Source: Oscillospiraceae bacterium (GTDB lineage: Bacteria; Bacillota; Clostridia; Oscillospirales; Ruminococcaceae). From it: DNA of 64,000 nucleotides. A program made the translations under genes and the position numbers. A model generated the notes under the pieces. It ran no database searches and was not told the origin of the DNA. It was given only the letters and a program-made list of their open reading frames with translations. Positions 42,498 through 51,540 of this stretch are shown one piece after another. The stretch spans positions 1-64,000 of the forward strand of contig SVNA01000001.1 of NCBI GenBank assembly GCA_015067145.1, given 5' to 3'. Positions within the stretch are counted from its first letter, which is position 1; each line of letters begins with the position of its first letter.

Positions 42498-43379
42498 TTA
42501 TTTTGTAAGACTTTTAATCATTTTGCCAATATCATTTTTAGTAAAATAGTATTTCTTATCGCAGTACTGACAACCCATTTCAATCTGTTCTTCTTCATCA
42601 TAAATTTCCTGAAGGTCTTTTACACCGATGCTGATAAGTGCTTTTTCAACCCTCTGTTTGTTACAGTCACAGTGATACTGAACTGTGTCTTCATCAAGAA
42701 TATTTGGGTTGAAACCATCGAGCAATGTGTCAATTACATCATATACTGTTTTGCCCTGTTCAAAGAATTTTGTGATGCTTGGAACATTTTTAAGGTTGTT
42801 TTCAAGCATTGTGATTTCTTCTTCGGTTGCACCAGGCAGAAACTGAATAAGATAACCACCTGCACGTTTGATGGTAAGGTCAGGGTTTACAAGCACACCG
42901 AGACCGCAAACTGTAGGAATCTGTTCGGAATATGCATAGTACGCTGTGATATCTTCGGCAATTTCGCCCGAAACAAGCGGAATATTGCCAACATAAGGTT
43001 CTTTCATACCGATATCTTTAATAACGTAAAGATTGCCGTTTTTGCCCACAGCAGTGCCTACATCAAGTTTGCCGTCTGTGCGGAGTGGCAGTTCAACAAT
43101 AGTGTTCTGCACAAAACCTTTGCAGTTGCCAACGCCGTCACAGCCTACTGTCATATTGCCGATTGGGCCATCAGCTTTTATTCTGAGGGTGATGGAATCA
43201 TCTCTGCTTTTAAGCATAGCACCCATAAGCTGACTTGCTGTGAGAAGTCTGCCCAGAGCAGCACTTACAACGGCAGATGGTTTATGAATTCTTTCCATTT
43301 CACTTACAATATCTGTGGAATCAATGGCAGCGATTACCACGCCGCCCATATCTGAAATTGCTCTTACAAGCTTCGCCAT
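42498..43379 (-). CDS. hslO: Hsp33 redox-regulated chaperone
   Basis: The 293-aa Hsp33 is a holdase activated by oxidative unfolding. It has a substrate-binding N-terminal domain (GRLLTASQLMGAMLK, ITLRIKADGPIGNMTVGCDG, TDGKLDVGTAVGKNGNLYVIKD) and the C-terminal redox switch C-x-C (YHCDCN) and C-x2-C (GCQYCDK), which bind zinc. It is of normal length. AGGAG lies before the ATG, and the gene follows the methyltransferase gene by 1 nt. Confidence 0.96.
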   Translation of the reverse strand: MAKLVRAISDMGGVVIAAIDSTDIVSEMERIHKPSAVVSAALGRLLTASQLMGAMLKSRDDSITLRIKADGPIGNMTVGCDGVGNCKGFVQNTIVELPLRTDGKLDVGTAVGKNGNLYVIKDIGMKEPYVGNIPLVSGEIAEDITAYYAYSEQIPTVCGLGVLVNPDLTIKRAGGYLIQFLPGATEEEITMLENNLKNVPSITKFFEQGKTVYDVIDTLLDGFNPNILDEDTVQYHCDCNKQRVEKALISIGVKDLQEIYDEEEQIEMGCQYCDKKYYFTKNDIGKMIKSLTK

Positions 43380-43380
43380 T

Positions 43381-44121
43381 TTATTGCTCCTTTTTAACCA
43401 TAAATAAATATCTCTGACTGGTTTCGCTTACATCTTCAAAGCTTTCACCGTCGATTACTCTGCAGATTTTCATACCTGCTTTTTCGAGCATCGATTCTAT
43501 CTGCTCAAGACTGTAAAAATGCTCATAGAATTCTTCGGAATATGTTTCACCAGACTGTTTATCGTTGATAGTTATAGAAATCTTTGTTCTGCCATTTTCT
43601 TTTTCAAGAGTGTTTTGCCAGATACAGTCAGCTTCTTCCTCTTCAAAGCTAAACTTTTCATTTCTGAGGATATTGATATGTTTGTATTCGCTGTTCATAT
43701 CGAAGATAAAAACACCATCCGGATGCATAAAGAGGCTTACCTTATCAAAAAGCTTCTGCACGTCCGCTGCACCGTTAAGGTGGTTTACTGTATCGAATGT
43801 ACAGGTGAACAAATCCACTGTACCATACATATCAAGCTGGGTTATATCCTGATTTAATATAAGGATATCATAAAGTCCAAGTTCTGCCCTTTTGTCCATA
43901 AAAACATCGAGCATCTCTTCGCTGCAGTCTACGGCAATAACATCCCAACCTTTTTCGTTGAGACGGATCGCCAGTTCACCTGTGCCGCAGCCAAGGTCGC
44001 AGGCAATTTTGCCGTCCAGCTTTTCTGCTGAAGCCCAGCTGTGAATTTTATCTGCCAGAACATCATAGTCTGCATTGTAGTTGAAATAATCGTAATAGTA
44101 ACTGAATTCTTTGTAAGACAT
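43381..44121 (-). CDS. Class I SAM-dependent methyltransferase
   Basis: The product (246 aa) has motif I IACDLGCGTGELAIRL (about 38-53), VIAVDCSEEML (motif II) and VDLFTCTFDTVNHL (motif III region), plus a C-terminal EEFYEHFYSLEQIESMLEKAGM typical of small YqeM/UbiG-like enzymes. Acceptor unknown. AAGAGG precedes the ATG. It stands between ysxC and hslO with short gaps, so is likely in the same transcript. Confidence 0.9.
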   Translation of the reverse strand: MSYKEFSYYYDYFNYNADYDVLADKIHSWASAEKLDGKIACDLGCGTGELAIRLNEKGWDVIAVDCSEEMLDVFMDKRAELGLYDILILNQDITQLDMYGTVDLFTCTFDTVNHLNGAADVQKLFDKVSLFMHPDGVFIFDMNSEYKHINILRNEKFSFEEEEADCIWQNTLEKENGRTKISITINDKQSGETYSEEFYEHFYSLEQIESMLEKAGMKICRVIDGESFEDVSETSQRYLFMVKKEQ

Positions 44122-44146
44122 TTTTACCTCTTATAAAGTAAACTGA

Positions 44147-44755
44147 TTATTCTTCGGTTTCCTCTTCGTAATCATCAGCAAGTGCTTCTTCAAAAATATT
44201 TTTAAGTTCTTCAATACCTGTACCCTTGTCAGCACTTGTGAGAACTATTTTATAATAATTGAAGTTTGCACAGTATTCTTCAAACTTTGCAACAACCTTT
44301 TCTGCCTCTGTTTTGTTCAGCTTATCTGCCTTTGTAAGAGCAATTACAAATGGAATTTCTCTTACTGTAAGATAATCAAGCATTGTGTAGTCGTCCTTGC
44401 TTGGTTCATGGCGGCAGTCCAGAAGCTGTGTTACAAGACGCAGGTCTCGCTCAGATTCAAAATAACCGTCAATCAGTTTGCCCCAGCGTTTTCTGTCCTT
44501 GTCGCCAACCTTTGCAAAACCATAGCCAGGCAGGTCAACCATATGAAAATCGTTTACATTGTAAAAGTTTACTGTAACTGTTTTCCCCGGCTGAGAAGAT
44601 GTTCTTGCCAAATTTTTTCTGTTGCAAACCTTGTTTATCAGGCTGGATTTACCCACATTACTGCGACCAGACATAACAATTTCTTTTTTAGTGCCTTTTG
44701 GCAGTTGAGCCTGCAGACCATAGCTTGTCACAAACTCTGCATTTTTAATAATCAT
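44147..44755 (-). CDS. ysxC: Ribosome biogenesis GTP-binding protein YsxC/EngB
   Basis: The 202-aa TRAFAC GTPase is needed for 50S assembly. G1 MSGRSNVGKSSLINK, G3 VDLPGYGFAKVG and G4 ALTKADKLNK are all present, with the acidic C-terminal tail DDYEEETEE. It follows lon by 11 nt, the usual Firmicute order. AAAAGGAG precedes the ATG. Confidence 0.96.
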   Translation of the reverse strand: MIIKNAEFVTSYGLQAQLPKGTKKEIVMSGRSNVGKSSLINKVCNRKNLARTSSQPGKTVTVNFYNVNDFHMVDLPGYGFAKVGDKDRKRWGKLIDGYFESERDLRLVTQLLDCRHEPSKDDYTMLDYLTVREIPFVIALTKADKLNKTEAEKVVAKFEEYCANFNYYKIVLTSADKGTGIEELKNIFEEALADDYEEETEE

Positions 44756-44766
44756 ATTTTCTCCTT

Positions 44767-47109
44767 TTAGGTAAGGTTAACCGCTAAAGCTTCATCAATA
44801 GTTTTTACAGGAACAAATTTTACACATTCCTTAACTTTTGGGTCAATATCTTCAAGGTTTTTAATATTGTCAAAAGGAATAATAACTGTTTTTATGCCCT
44901 CACGGTATGCTGCCATGGATTTTTCCTTGAGGCCGCCGATAGCAAGCACTCTGCCCTGCAGTGTAACTTCACCCGTCATGGCTACTGTACCCTTTACAGC
45001 ACGTTTTGTAAGCACAGAGATAAGTGCTGTTGTAAGGGTGATACCTGCAGACGGACCATCCTTTGGCACAGCACCTTCAGGTGCATGAATATGAATATCT
45101 ATTTTGGAGAAATCCTGTTCAATATTATATTTCTCAACATTGCTTCTGATATAGCTGAGAGCAATTTTACAGGATTCTTTCATAACTTCGCCAAGGCTGC
45201 CTGTAAGTTCAAGTCTGCCGGCACCGTTAGGAATTACTGTAACTTCTATAGGAAGCATTTCACCACCTACAGATGTCCATGCAAGACCGTTTGCCACACC
45301 TATATTATCGCTGAGCAAGGTTGGATTTGGATGATATTTTTCCACACCCAGCAGTTTTTGAACAGTTGCTTTGTTTACTGTTACCTTTTCTACACCCTCT
45401 GTTGTAATCATCTTTGCGGATTTTCTGAGAATATCCACAATAGTTCTTTCCAGATTACGCACACCCGCTTCTTTTGTATAGCTGTCGATTATATAGTAGA
45501 GACCTGTATCTGTAAACTTTACATAAGGTTTCATACCGTTTTTCTCAAGCTGTTTTGGAATGAGATGTTTTTTTGCAATATTGAACTTTTCTTCTCTTGT
45601 GTAACTGGAAAGTTCGATAATATCCATACGGTCCATAAGCGGTGCGGGAATACCTGCGTAGTTGTTTGCTGTTGCAATAAAGCAAACTTCGCTCAAATCA
45701 AGGGACATATCCACATAATGGTCTTTGAAGTTGTGATTCTGTTCGCTGTCCAGAACTTCAAGCAAGGCAGATGCAGGGTCACCTTTAAAATCGCCGCTCA
45801 TCTTATCAATTTCATCAAGCAGAATAACAGGATTTTTTGTTTTAGCCTGAATAAGAGCATTTACAATTTTACCCGGCAATGCACCAACGTATGTACGTCT
45901 GTGACCGCGGATTTCAGCTTCATCACGGACACCGCCAAGGGAGATACGCACAAAGTTTCTGCCAAGGCATTCTGCTATAGAGGATGCGATACTTGTTTTA
46001 CCAACACCCGGAGGGCCAACAAGACAGAGAATCTGCCCTTTTGTATTTCCGCTGAGTTTTCGCACAGAAAGGATTTCAAGCACTTTATCTTTAACACTTG
46101 TAAGGCCGTAATGACCTTTGTCAAGAATAGTTTTCGCTTTTATAACATTAATCTGTTCCTTTGAAACGTTGTTCCAAGGAATATCAAGACAGGTTTCGAT
46201 ATATGTGCGGGAAACTGTTGCCTCCTGAGACATGGAAGACATTCTTTCAAGGCGATTAATCTCTTTAAGGAGTTTTTCTTCGTTTTCTTTTTTTAGCTGT
46301 AAAGCCAAAACCCTTGCCTTATATTCTTCGCTTTCTTTCTGAAGATTTTCGCTTTCATCAAGTTCTTCGGAAATTGTCTTCATCTGCTGACGGAGATAAT
46401 ATTCTTTCTGACTCTTGTCGATATCTATCTGAACCTTCTGTTTGATTTCATTTTCAATCTTCTGGATTTTGTATTCACTGTTAAGGAAATTCAACACAAA
46501 ACTGAGGCGTTTTTCAACAGAATTCTCACTGAGAACCGTCATCTTGTCTTCCACTTTGAAGATAACATTGCTTGCAATATATTCACACAGCTCGTTTGCA
46601 TCATCTATGAGAAATACATTGCTGATAACCTCTTTTGAAATTTTAGGAGAAACAGAAAGAAATTTATCAAAGGAATCTTTGATTGTTCTCACCAGTGCTT
46701 CAACCTTTTCAGCTGACTGTGTGCGGATTTTTCTGAGAGGATATGGCTTTACAGTTGCATTGAGATGAACACCGTTTGTAATCTCCACTGTTTTTGCACG
46801 GTACTGTGTTTCTACCAGTACCTTGATAACATTATCATGAAGTTTAAGCACCTGTCGCACCTCTGCAACAACACCAACATCATACAAATCTTCTGCTTTC
46901 GGATCCTCAAGTTCAAAGTCCATCTGCGGAACAAGATAAATCTGTCTGTCAGATTTCATTGCAGCATCTATAGCTTTGACCGATTTATCTCTGCCGACAT
47001 CAAAACTTATCAAATTATCAGGAAATAATACCAGTCCTCTTAAAGCAATAGCCGGCATCTGGATATGTTCGCTTTTGTCTTCAACTTTAATCTTTACTTT
47101 AACCGACAT
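44767..47109 (-). CDS. lon: Lon ATP-dependent protease (endopeptidase La)
   Basis: Lon (780 aa) unfolds and degrades damaged or regulatory proteins. The order is an N-terminal LON substrate domain (MPAIALRGLVLFPDNLISFDVGR), a coiled coil, the AAA+ domain with GPPGVGKTS and VILLDEIDKM, and the protease domain with the catalytic Ser in PKDGPSAGIT and Lys in GGLKEKSMAAYREG. ATG 47109 follows GGAGG by 5 nt, while the track start ATG 47121 lies before that site. It has its own sigma-A promoter and is followed by ysxC. Confidence 0.97.
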   Translation of the reverse strand: MSVKVKIKVEDKSEHIQMPAIALRGLVLFPDNLISFDVGRDKSVKAIDAAMKSDRQIYLVPQMDFELEDPKAEDLYDVGVVAEVRQVLKLHDNVIKVLVETQYRAKTVEITNGVHLNATVKPYPLRKIRTQSAEKVEALVRTIKDSFDKFLSVSPKISKEVISNVFLIDDANELCEYIASNVIFKVEDKMTVLSENSVEKRLSFVLNFLNSEYKIQKIENEIKQKVQIDIDKSQKEYYLRQQMKTISEELDESENLQKESEEYKARVLALQLKKENEEKLLKEINRLERMSSMSQEATVSRTYIETCLDIPWNNVSKEQINVIKAKTILDKGHYGLTSVKDKVLEILSVRKLSGNTKGQILCLVGPPGVGKTSIASSIAECLGRNFVRISLGGVRDEAEIRGHRRTYVGALPGKIVNALIQAKTKNPVILLDEIDKMSGDFKGDPASALLEVLDSEQNHNFKDHYVDMSLDLSEVCFIATANNYAGIPAPLMDRMDIIELSSYTREEKFNIAKKHLIPKQLEKNGMKPYVKFTDTGLYYIIDSYTKEAGVRNLERTIVDILRKSAKMITTEGVEKVTVNKATVQKLLGVEKYHPNPTLLSDNIGVANGLAWTSVGGEMLPIEVTVIPNGAGRLELTGSLGEVMKESCKIALSYIRSNVEKYNIEQDFSKIDIHIHAPEGAVPKDGPSAGITLTTALISVLTKRAVKGTVAMTGEVTLQGRVLAIGGLKEKSMAAYREGIKTVIIPFDNIKNLEDIDPKVKECVKFVPVKTIDEALAVNLT

Positions 47110-47146
47110 AATTACCTCCATTATAAAAATTCACTATTAACAATTT

Positions 47147-47175
47147 ATTATAACAGAAAAATATTACTATTTCAA
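47147..47175 (-). promoter_or_regulatory. Promoter of lon
   Basis: On the - strand: TTGAAA, 17-nt spacer, TATAAT. No CIRCE repeat (TTAGCACTC-N9-GAGTGCTAA) and no CtsR heptad repeat was seen nearby. Confidence 0.8.
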
Positions 47176-47182
47176 CACAAAC

Positions 47183-47223
47183 AAAACCTTTCTATCCACA
47201 CAATGGGTGAACAGAAAGGTTTA
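47183..47223 (-). terminator. Terminator after the two-domain glycosyltransferase gene
   Basis: On the - strand AAACCTTTCT, interior pairing, AGAAAGGTTTTGTTT: a 10-bp outer stem with a T-rich tail, just after the stop at 47229 and before the lon promoter. Confidence 0.8.
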
Positions 47224-47228
47224 TAAGT

Positions 47229-49205
47229 CTATCTGTTTTTCAGCATTGAAAACAACAGCTCTATGCTGTATCTTATTCCCTGTTCCCTTATACACTGAAC
47301 AAATCTTGAAACAGCATTAGGTTTTTGATGGTCAAAAGAACTTTTTTCAAAAATCAGTTTATAATCTTTAGGCAATCTTCGGATAATTTCATATTTATCA
47401 TTTTTTGACAATTTGCGATGTATTCTGCGACAGATATTGTATTCCTTTTCAGCTGTCATCAGCAAAGGTTCAAAAACATATTCTGATGAGATAAATGCCG
47501 ATATCAAAGTGTTGTATATCATATAGTGGCTTTCAAATTCTTTTAACAGATTCTTTGTTTTTTCTGTCTTCCTTTGCAGATAAACAACATCCGGTATCTT
47601 TGCACATCTTCCGGCATTGAACATTATCAATGGTACAAATGCATCCTCTTCTTTGCTTATTCCTGTTAAAAACATAAAGTTTTTATCTTTGAGGTAAGAT
47701 AATTTTATCATTTGGCCATAACAGCTGTTTTTATGAATATCTTTTATATATGCCAGATGCATATATTCTACACCTGTGTAAATCTTATAGTTTTCAGCAA
47801 CACTGCCAGCAGATGCCTGCAGAGAATTCAAAGCATCTTCCGTGTATTCTCTGTTCTCAAAAAATAACACATCCAGGTTTTCTTCAGCTGCAACATCATA
47901 CAGCCTGCCAAGGCTCTCGGCATTTAAAAAATCATTTTCATCAGCGAAAATAATATATTCACCTCTGGCGTTCAGAATACCTGCGTTTCTTCTTGCAGCA
48001 GCATCGCCATATTTGTGTTCTATAATTTTAATTCTGTCATCTTCAATGATATTTTTTGCGGCAGCTTTATCGGCTGTTACAAGTATTACCTCAATATCAT
48101 TGAATTTCTGTTTCAGGATACCGTCAAGACATTTTTCAAAGCATTTAACATCTTCAGATAAAGTAACTACAACAGAAATTTTAACGTCATTACTACATCT
48201 TTCTTTTAAAACAACAGATTCTCCGTATTTTGCCAGGAATCTTTCTTTGCTTTCATATACACCTACCAGCCAGGCATCTTCATCAAGATTAGAATCTTTC
48301 CAGTATTTAGCCAGAATAGCTGCAGCGGCACGCTGATTTTCTTTTGGGGTTCTTCTTCTGTAAATACTGCAGCAGTCGTGGAATAATCTTTTGGCCATAC
48401 TTTCAATAGCTTTTATCAGATATTCATTATCCGGTTGATTTTTGGCAAACTCATAGGCATATTTATCCCAGCAGGACATTTTACAGTAAATTTCAAATTT
48501 GGACAGAGACATAGTTTCACTGTTGCTCACTCCCAGTCCATATCTATATATATATAAATCCTTATCTATTTCACAAACACCCTTATATGTATTTGCATAA
48601 TAAGCCAGATACAGATAACTGAAAACATCTTCGCCTACATGGTTTTTTTCATAAGGAAGCTGTGAGAAAGCTTTTTTGCACACTTCACTGCGAAATGCTT
48701 TGCCTAAAAGGGCTGTATGAATTTTTCTCTCCAGATAGGTATATCGTAATATTTCTTTTGTCGAGTTTAATGTTTTATTTATCGGACAAAGTGAATGTTT
48801 TCTTTCAATTTTACCATTATTATGGAAAAAGTCCTGCACTGCTATATTAAAATGCATAATATCTGCATTGTATTTATTAATCGACTCATTAATATAATAA
48901 AGGAAATCCTCTGCTATAACATCATCACAATCGATAAAGGTAATATAACTGCCTGTTGCAATTTCGGCACCGCTCTTTCTTGCAAGCATAGTACCTTCAT
49001 TTACTTTTTTGTCTATGACAATAACTCTTTCGTCTTTTTTTGCATATTCGTTCAAAACATCCAGGGTATTATCTGTAGACCCGTCATTTACACATATTAT
49101 TTCAAAATTCTTATAATTCTGCAATAATACACTTTCCAGACAGTCTTTTATAAATTCGCCATCATTGTATACCGGAATAACTATCGATATTTTATGTGTA
49201 TTCAT
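47229..49205 (-). CDS. Two-domain family 2 glycosyltransferase
   Basis: At 658 aa it carries two GT2 domains. The first (about 1-230) has ISIVIPVYNDGEFIKDCLESVL, VNDGSTDNT and FIDCDDVI. The second (about 340-560) has ISVVVTLSEDVKCFEKCLDGIL and ARGEYIIFADENDFL, but the NDGSTD stretch is replaced by VTADKAAAKN, so the second may be weakened or of different specificity. There is no membrane segment. AGGAG precedes the ATG. It lies 30 nt after the Wzy-like gene, so presumably it builds the repeat unit that enzyme polymerises. Confidence 0.88.
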   Translation of the reverse strand: MNTHKISIVIPVYNDGEFIKDCLESVLLQNYKNFEIICVNDGSTDNTLDVLNEYAKKDERVIVIDKKVNEGTMLARKSGAEIATGSYITFIDCDDVIAEDFLYYINESINKYNADIMHFNIAVQDFFHNNGKIERKHSLCPINKTLNSTKEILRYTYLERKIHTALLGKAFRSEVCKKAFSQLPYEKNHVGEDVFSYLYLAYYANTYKGVCEIDKDLYIYRYGLGVSNSETMSLSKFEIYCKMSCWDKYAYEFAKNQPDNEYLIKAIESMAKRLFHDCCSIYRRRTPKENQRAAAAILAKYWKDSNLDEDAWLVGVYESKERFLAKYGESVVLKERCSNDVKISVVVTLSEDVKCFEKCLDGILKQKFNDIEVILVTADKAAAKNIIEDDRIKIIEHKYGDAAARRNAGILNARGEYIIFADENDFLNAESLGRLYDVAAEENLDVLFFENREYTEDALNSLQASAGSVAENYKIYTGVEYMHLAYIKDIHKNSCYGQMIKLSYLKDKNFMFLTGISKEEDAFVPLIMFNAGRCAKIPDVVYLQRKTEKTKNLLKEFESHYMIYNTLISAFISSEYVFEPLLMTAEKEYNICRRIHRKLSKNDKYEIIRRLPKDYKLIFEKSSFDHQKPNAVSRFVQCIREQGIRYSIELLFSMLKNR

Positions 49206-49234
49206 TTCTGCTCCTGTAATTACTGTAATATTAT

Positions 49235-50422
49235 TTATTTTTGTTTCCTTAAAAACAACTTTGAATTTTCTTTTTTTATTTCACTTAAAATTGCTCCAAA
49301 AAGGATTAACGCTGTTGCCGCACCTGTCATATCAAGCCATACACAATCGACCACAGTATAAACCATTATCGCTGTCAGCCATACAAAAAGCATATTATCT
49401 TTTTTACAACATGAATACAGATGTATTATAGTGTATAAAACTGTTGTGATAATAAATATTATCAAACCATAGTTGATAATAACCTCCAGATAACCACAGT
49501 CCATATAAAAGTATCCTTCGGCATTTTCCGGTGCAATAATTGGATTTGGTCCGAACAAAGCAATCTTATATCTGTCAAATGCTAGGTTGCCTACATTAAG
49601 TCTGCCATTGAGAAGAGTGTCCAGTTTTTCCATCCACATTACAGCCGGATCATAAAGATATGTTATTATAAGAGAACCTGCACCTGCTACTGCAAAGCCT
49701 ATCAGGGAACATAATTTTATAAATAAAGAACTTATGTTTATCAGTTCATATTTCACAAAGACTATATACATTATCCATACTGCAACGAACACAATAACTG
49801 TGAGCCTTTGCGTTGTAAAATAATAAATAAGATATATAAGACCAAGCTGTAATATTAACATAGGCCAGGATTCTTTTTTTGTTTTTGCATATAAATATGC
49901 ACACCAGGCAAACAATAGCTGACGTGCCGGAAAAGCATAGTGCGGGAACCCTAAGGAATGTGCCACCCTGTTAAATCTGTATACCATAATATCCTCAGCG
50001 AGACCAACCTGAGACAATACAGCTATAACAACTGTTCCTGCCAGAAGACTGGCCGCAATAACCTTTGATATATTCCTCATGGATGCTTTGTCTGAACATA
50101 TCAGAAATACACCTACCGCCAAAAGATGGAAGTTGGTTGAAGTATAGGATGCTATAACAAAAAACACACCTATAACACCGTCAAATATTAGTTTGCGGAT
50201 ATTTTTTATTATACCGCCATTAAAAAACAAATCCGCAACATACAATATTCCTACCATAACAGGAATCCAGAACAATTCCAGCGAAATAAGCGGAAACCCT
50301 ATGGCATAATGTTTTATACCTACTGTAGAGTGGTCAAACAATCGTATCAGAATTTCAAAAGCCAATAAAACAAGAAAAATATATTCTCTTATTTTACTCC
50401 ATTTTTCTTTAATGCAGTACAT
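49235..50422 (-). CDS. Wzy-like polysaccharide polymerase (O-antigen ligase/polymerase type)
   Basis: The product (395 aa) has about 10-12 membrane segments and a large extracytoplasmic loop near residues 270-325 that contains RLNVGNLAFDRYKIALFGPN and YFYMDCGYLEVIINYG, the usual pattern of Wzy/EpsG-type polymerases. ATG 50422 is 5 nt after AGAGG. The track start is a GTG 6 nt earlier. It should join lipid-linked repeat units outside the membrane. There is no flippase in this cluster. Confidence 0.8.
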   Translation of the reverse strand: MYCIKEKWSKIREYIFLVLLAFEILIRLFDHSTVGIKHYAIGFPLISLELFWIPVMVGILYVADLFFNGGIIKNIRKLIFDGVIGVFFVIASYTSTNFHLLAVGVFLICSDKASMRNISKVIAASLLAGTVVIAVLSQVGLAEDIMVYRFNRVAHSLGFPHYAFPARQLLFAWCAYLYAKTKKESWPMLILQLGLIYLIYYFTTQRLTVIVFVAVWIMYIVFVKYELINISSLFIKLCSLIGFAVAGAGSLIITYLYDPAVMWMEKLDTLLNGRLNVGNLAFDRYKIALFGPNPIIAPENAEGYFYMDCGYLEVIINYGLIIFIITTVLYTIIHLYSCCKKDNMLFVWLTAIMVYTVVDCVWLDMTGAATALILFGAILSEIKKENSKLFLRKQK

Positions 50423-50516
50423 ACACACCTCTGTATATAATATATTTTAACAATATTTAACTGACAAAACATTATTATTAAATAATTTTACCATTTATAT
50501 TATATTATTTCAACAA

Positions 50517-50548
50517 ATAAAAAACCTCTTCCGGATGAAGAGGTTTTT
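50517..50548 (-). terminator. Terminator of the glf-nucleotidyltransferase operon
   Basis: On the - strand AAAAACCTCTTC ATCC GGAAGAGGTTTTTTATTT: a 12-bp stem with a 4-nt loop and a T run, 13 nt after the stop. Confidence 0.9.
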
Positions 50549-50560
50549 CTGTTTATAATA

Positions 50561-51475
50561 TTATAAATCACTGAATAAATCCACGCTGTATACGCCGTCA
50601 GCGATAAGTTTTTTGAAACTTTCGATTACAAATTCTTTGTCTTCCTGATATGTGACACCAAACCACTTATCCTGTGTGGAAAGAACCTTTACTGTTACCT
50701 TATCTTCTCTGAGAAGCTGACCGATATGAATAGGCAGAAGATACTCTGCTTTGAGCGGATTTGCAGCCACTGTTCTGAAGAAATCAACAAAACCGGTTCT
50801 GAGCATATCCATGTATTCAGGTGCAAGCCCCCACATATTCATGGAAACAAGGCTTTCAACATCAATCTTTTCACCTTTTGCTTCTGCACCGTCTGCTGTT
50901 TTAACAATATCATGTGTTTCCACAACATCTGTAAGATAGCTGTTTTCGTCCATCTTGCAGACACCGCGTGTAACACCGCCGTTGTCACTGAGTGTGTTTT
51001 TAAGTACAAAACCCGCCATGCAGAAACCGTTTGGTTTTATTTCAGTTGTAAGGAAATTATGGATTTTCACAAATGCTTCCTTGCCATAGTAATCATCTGC
51101 ATTGATTACAGCAAAAGGTTCATTAATCAAATCTTTTGCTACAAGAACAGCCTGGCCTGTACCCCATGGTTTTGTTCTTCCCTCCGGAACTTCTACACCT
51201 TCAGGGATTTTATCAAGACTCTGGAAAGCGTAGTCAACTTCAACACCAAGCTTTGCACAGAGTGCTTCTATTCTTTCGCCGATAACTTCCTTGAAATCCT
51301 CTTCGATATCTTTACGGATTATAAACACAATTTTATTAAAACCCGCTTTTATAGCATCGTGAATGGAATAATCCATAATAATTTCGCCATTTGGTCCAAC
51401 AGGAGCAAGCTGCTTGATACCACCGCCAAAACGGGAACCTATACCTGCTGCCATTATAAGTAATGTTGTTTTCAT
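50561..51475 (-). CDS. Sugar-phosphate nucleotidyltransferase
   Basis: This 304-aa NTP-transferase starts TTLLIMAAGIGSRFGGGIKQLAPVGPNGEIIMDY, the nucleotide-binding signature (G-x-G-x-R-x-G...K), followed by FAVINADDYYGKEAF for metal binding. It makes an NDP-sugar from a sugar-1-phosphate and an NTP. The exact sugar is uncertain, but the glf gene 66 nt upstream suggests a UDP-hexose. ATG 51475 follows AAGGAG by 7 nt. The track start 63 nt upstream lacks a site. Confidence 0.85.
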   Translation of the reverse strand: MKTTLLIMAAGIGSRFGGGIKQLAPVGPNGEIIMDYSIHDAIKAGFNKIVFIIRKDIEEDFKEVIGERIEALCAKLGVEVDYAFQSLDKIPEGVEVPEGRTKPWGTGQAVLVAKDLINEPFAVINADDYYGKEAFVKIHNFLTTEIKPNGFCMAGFVLKNTLSDNGGVTRGVCKMDENSYLTDVVETHDIVKTADGAEAKGEKIDVESLVSMNMWGLAPEYMDMLRTGFVDFFRTVAANPLKAEYLLPIHIGQLLREDKVTVKVLSTQDKWFGVTYQEDKEFVIESFKKLIADGVYSVDLFSDL

Positions 51476-51540
51476 TTCACTACTCCTTAAAATTTTACTT
51501 GATATAATCAGTATAACATATATATCTGCGTTTGACAAAT

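Noticed and set aside
41931-42549. ORFs over the tRNA region (41931-42194 -, 42110-42355 +, 42298-42549 +)
   Set aside because: They are translations of tRNA genes and their complements (the familiar SSAGRASALQAEGHRFEP and NNRARTCDPLLVRQ artefacts). No ribosome binding sites.
45085-46164. 359-aa + strand ORF inside lon
   Set aside because: Antisense shadow rich in Cys, Phe and His with no start signal; lon on the - strand is unmistakable.
47122-47182. CIRCE or CtsR heat-shock operator before lon
   Set aside because: No TTAGCACTC/GAGTGCTAA repeat or CtsR heptads; only a sigma-A promoter is visible.
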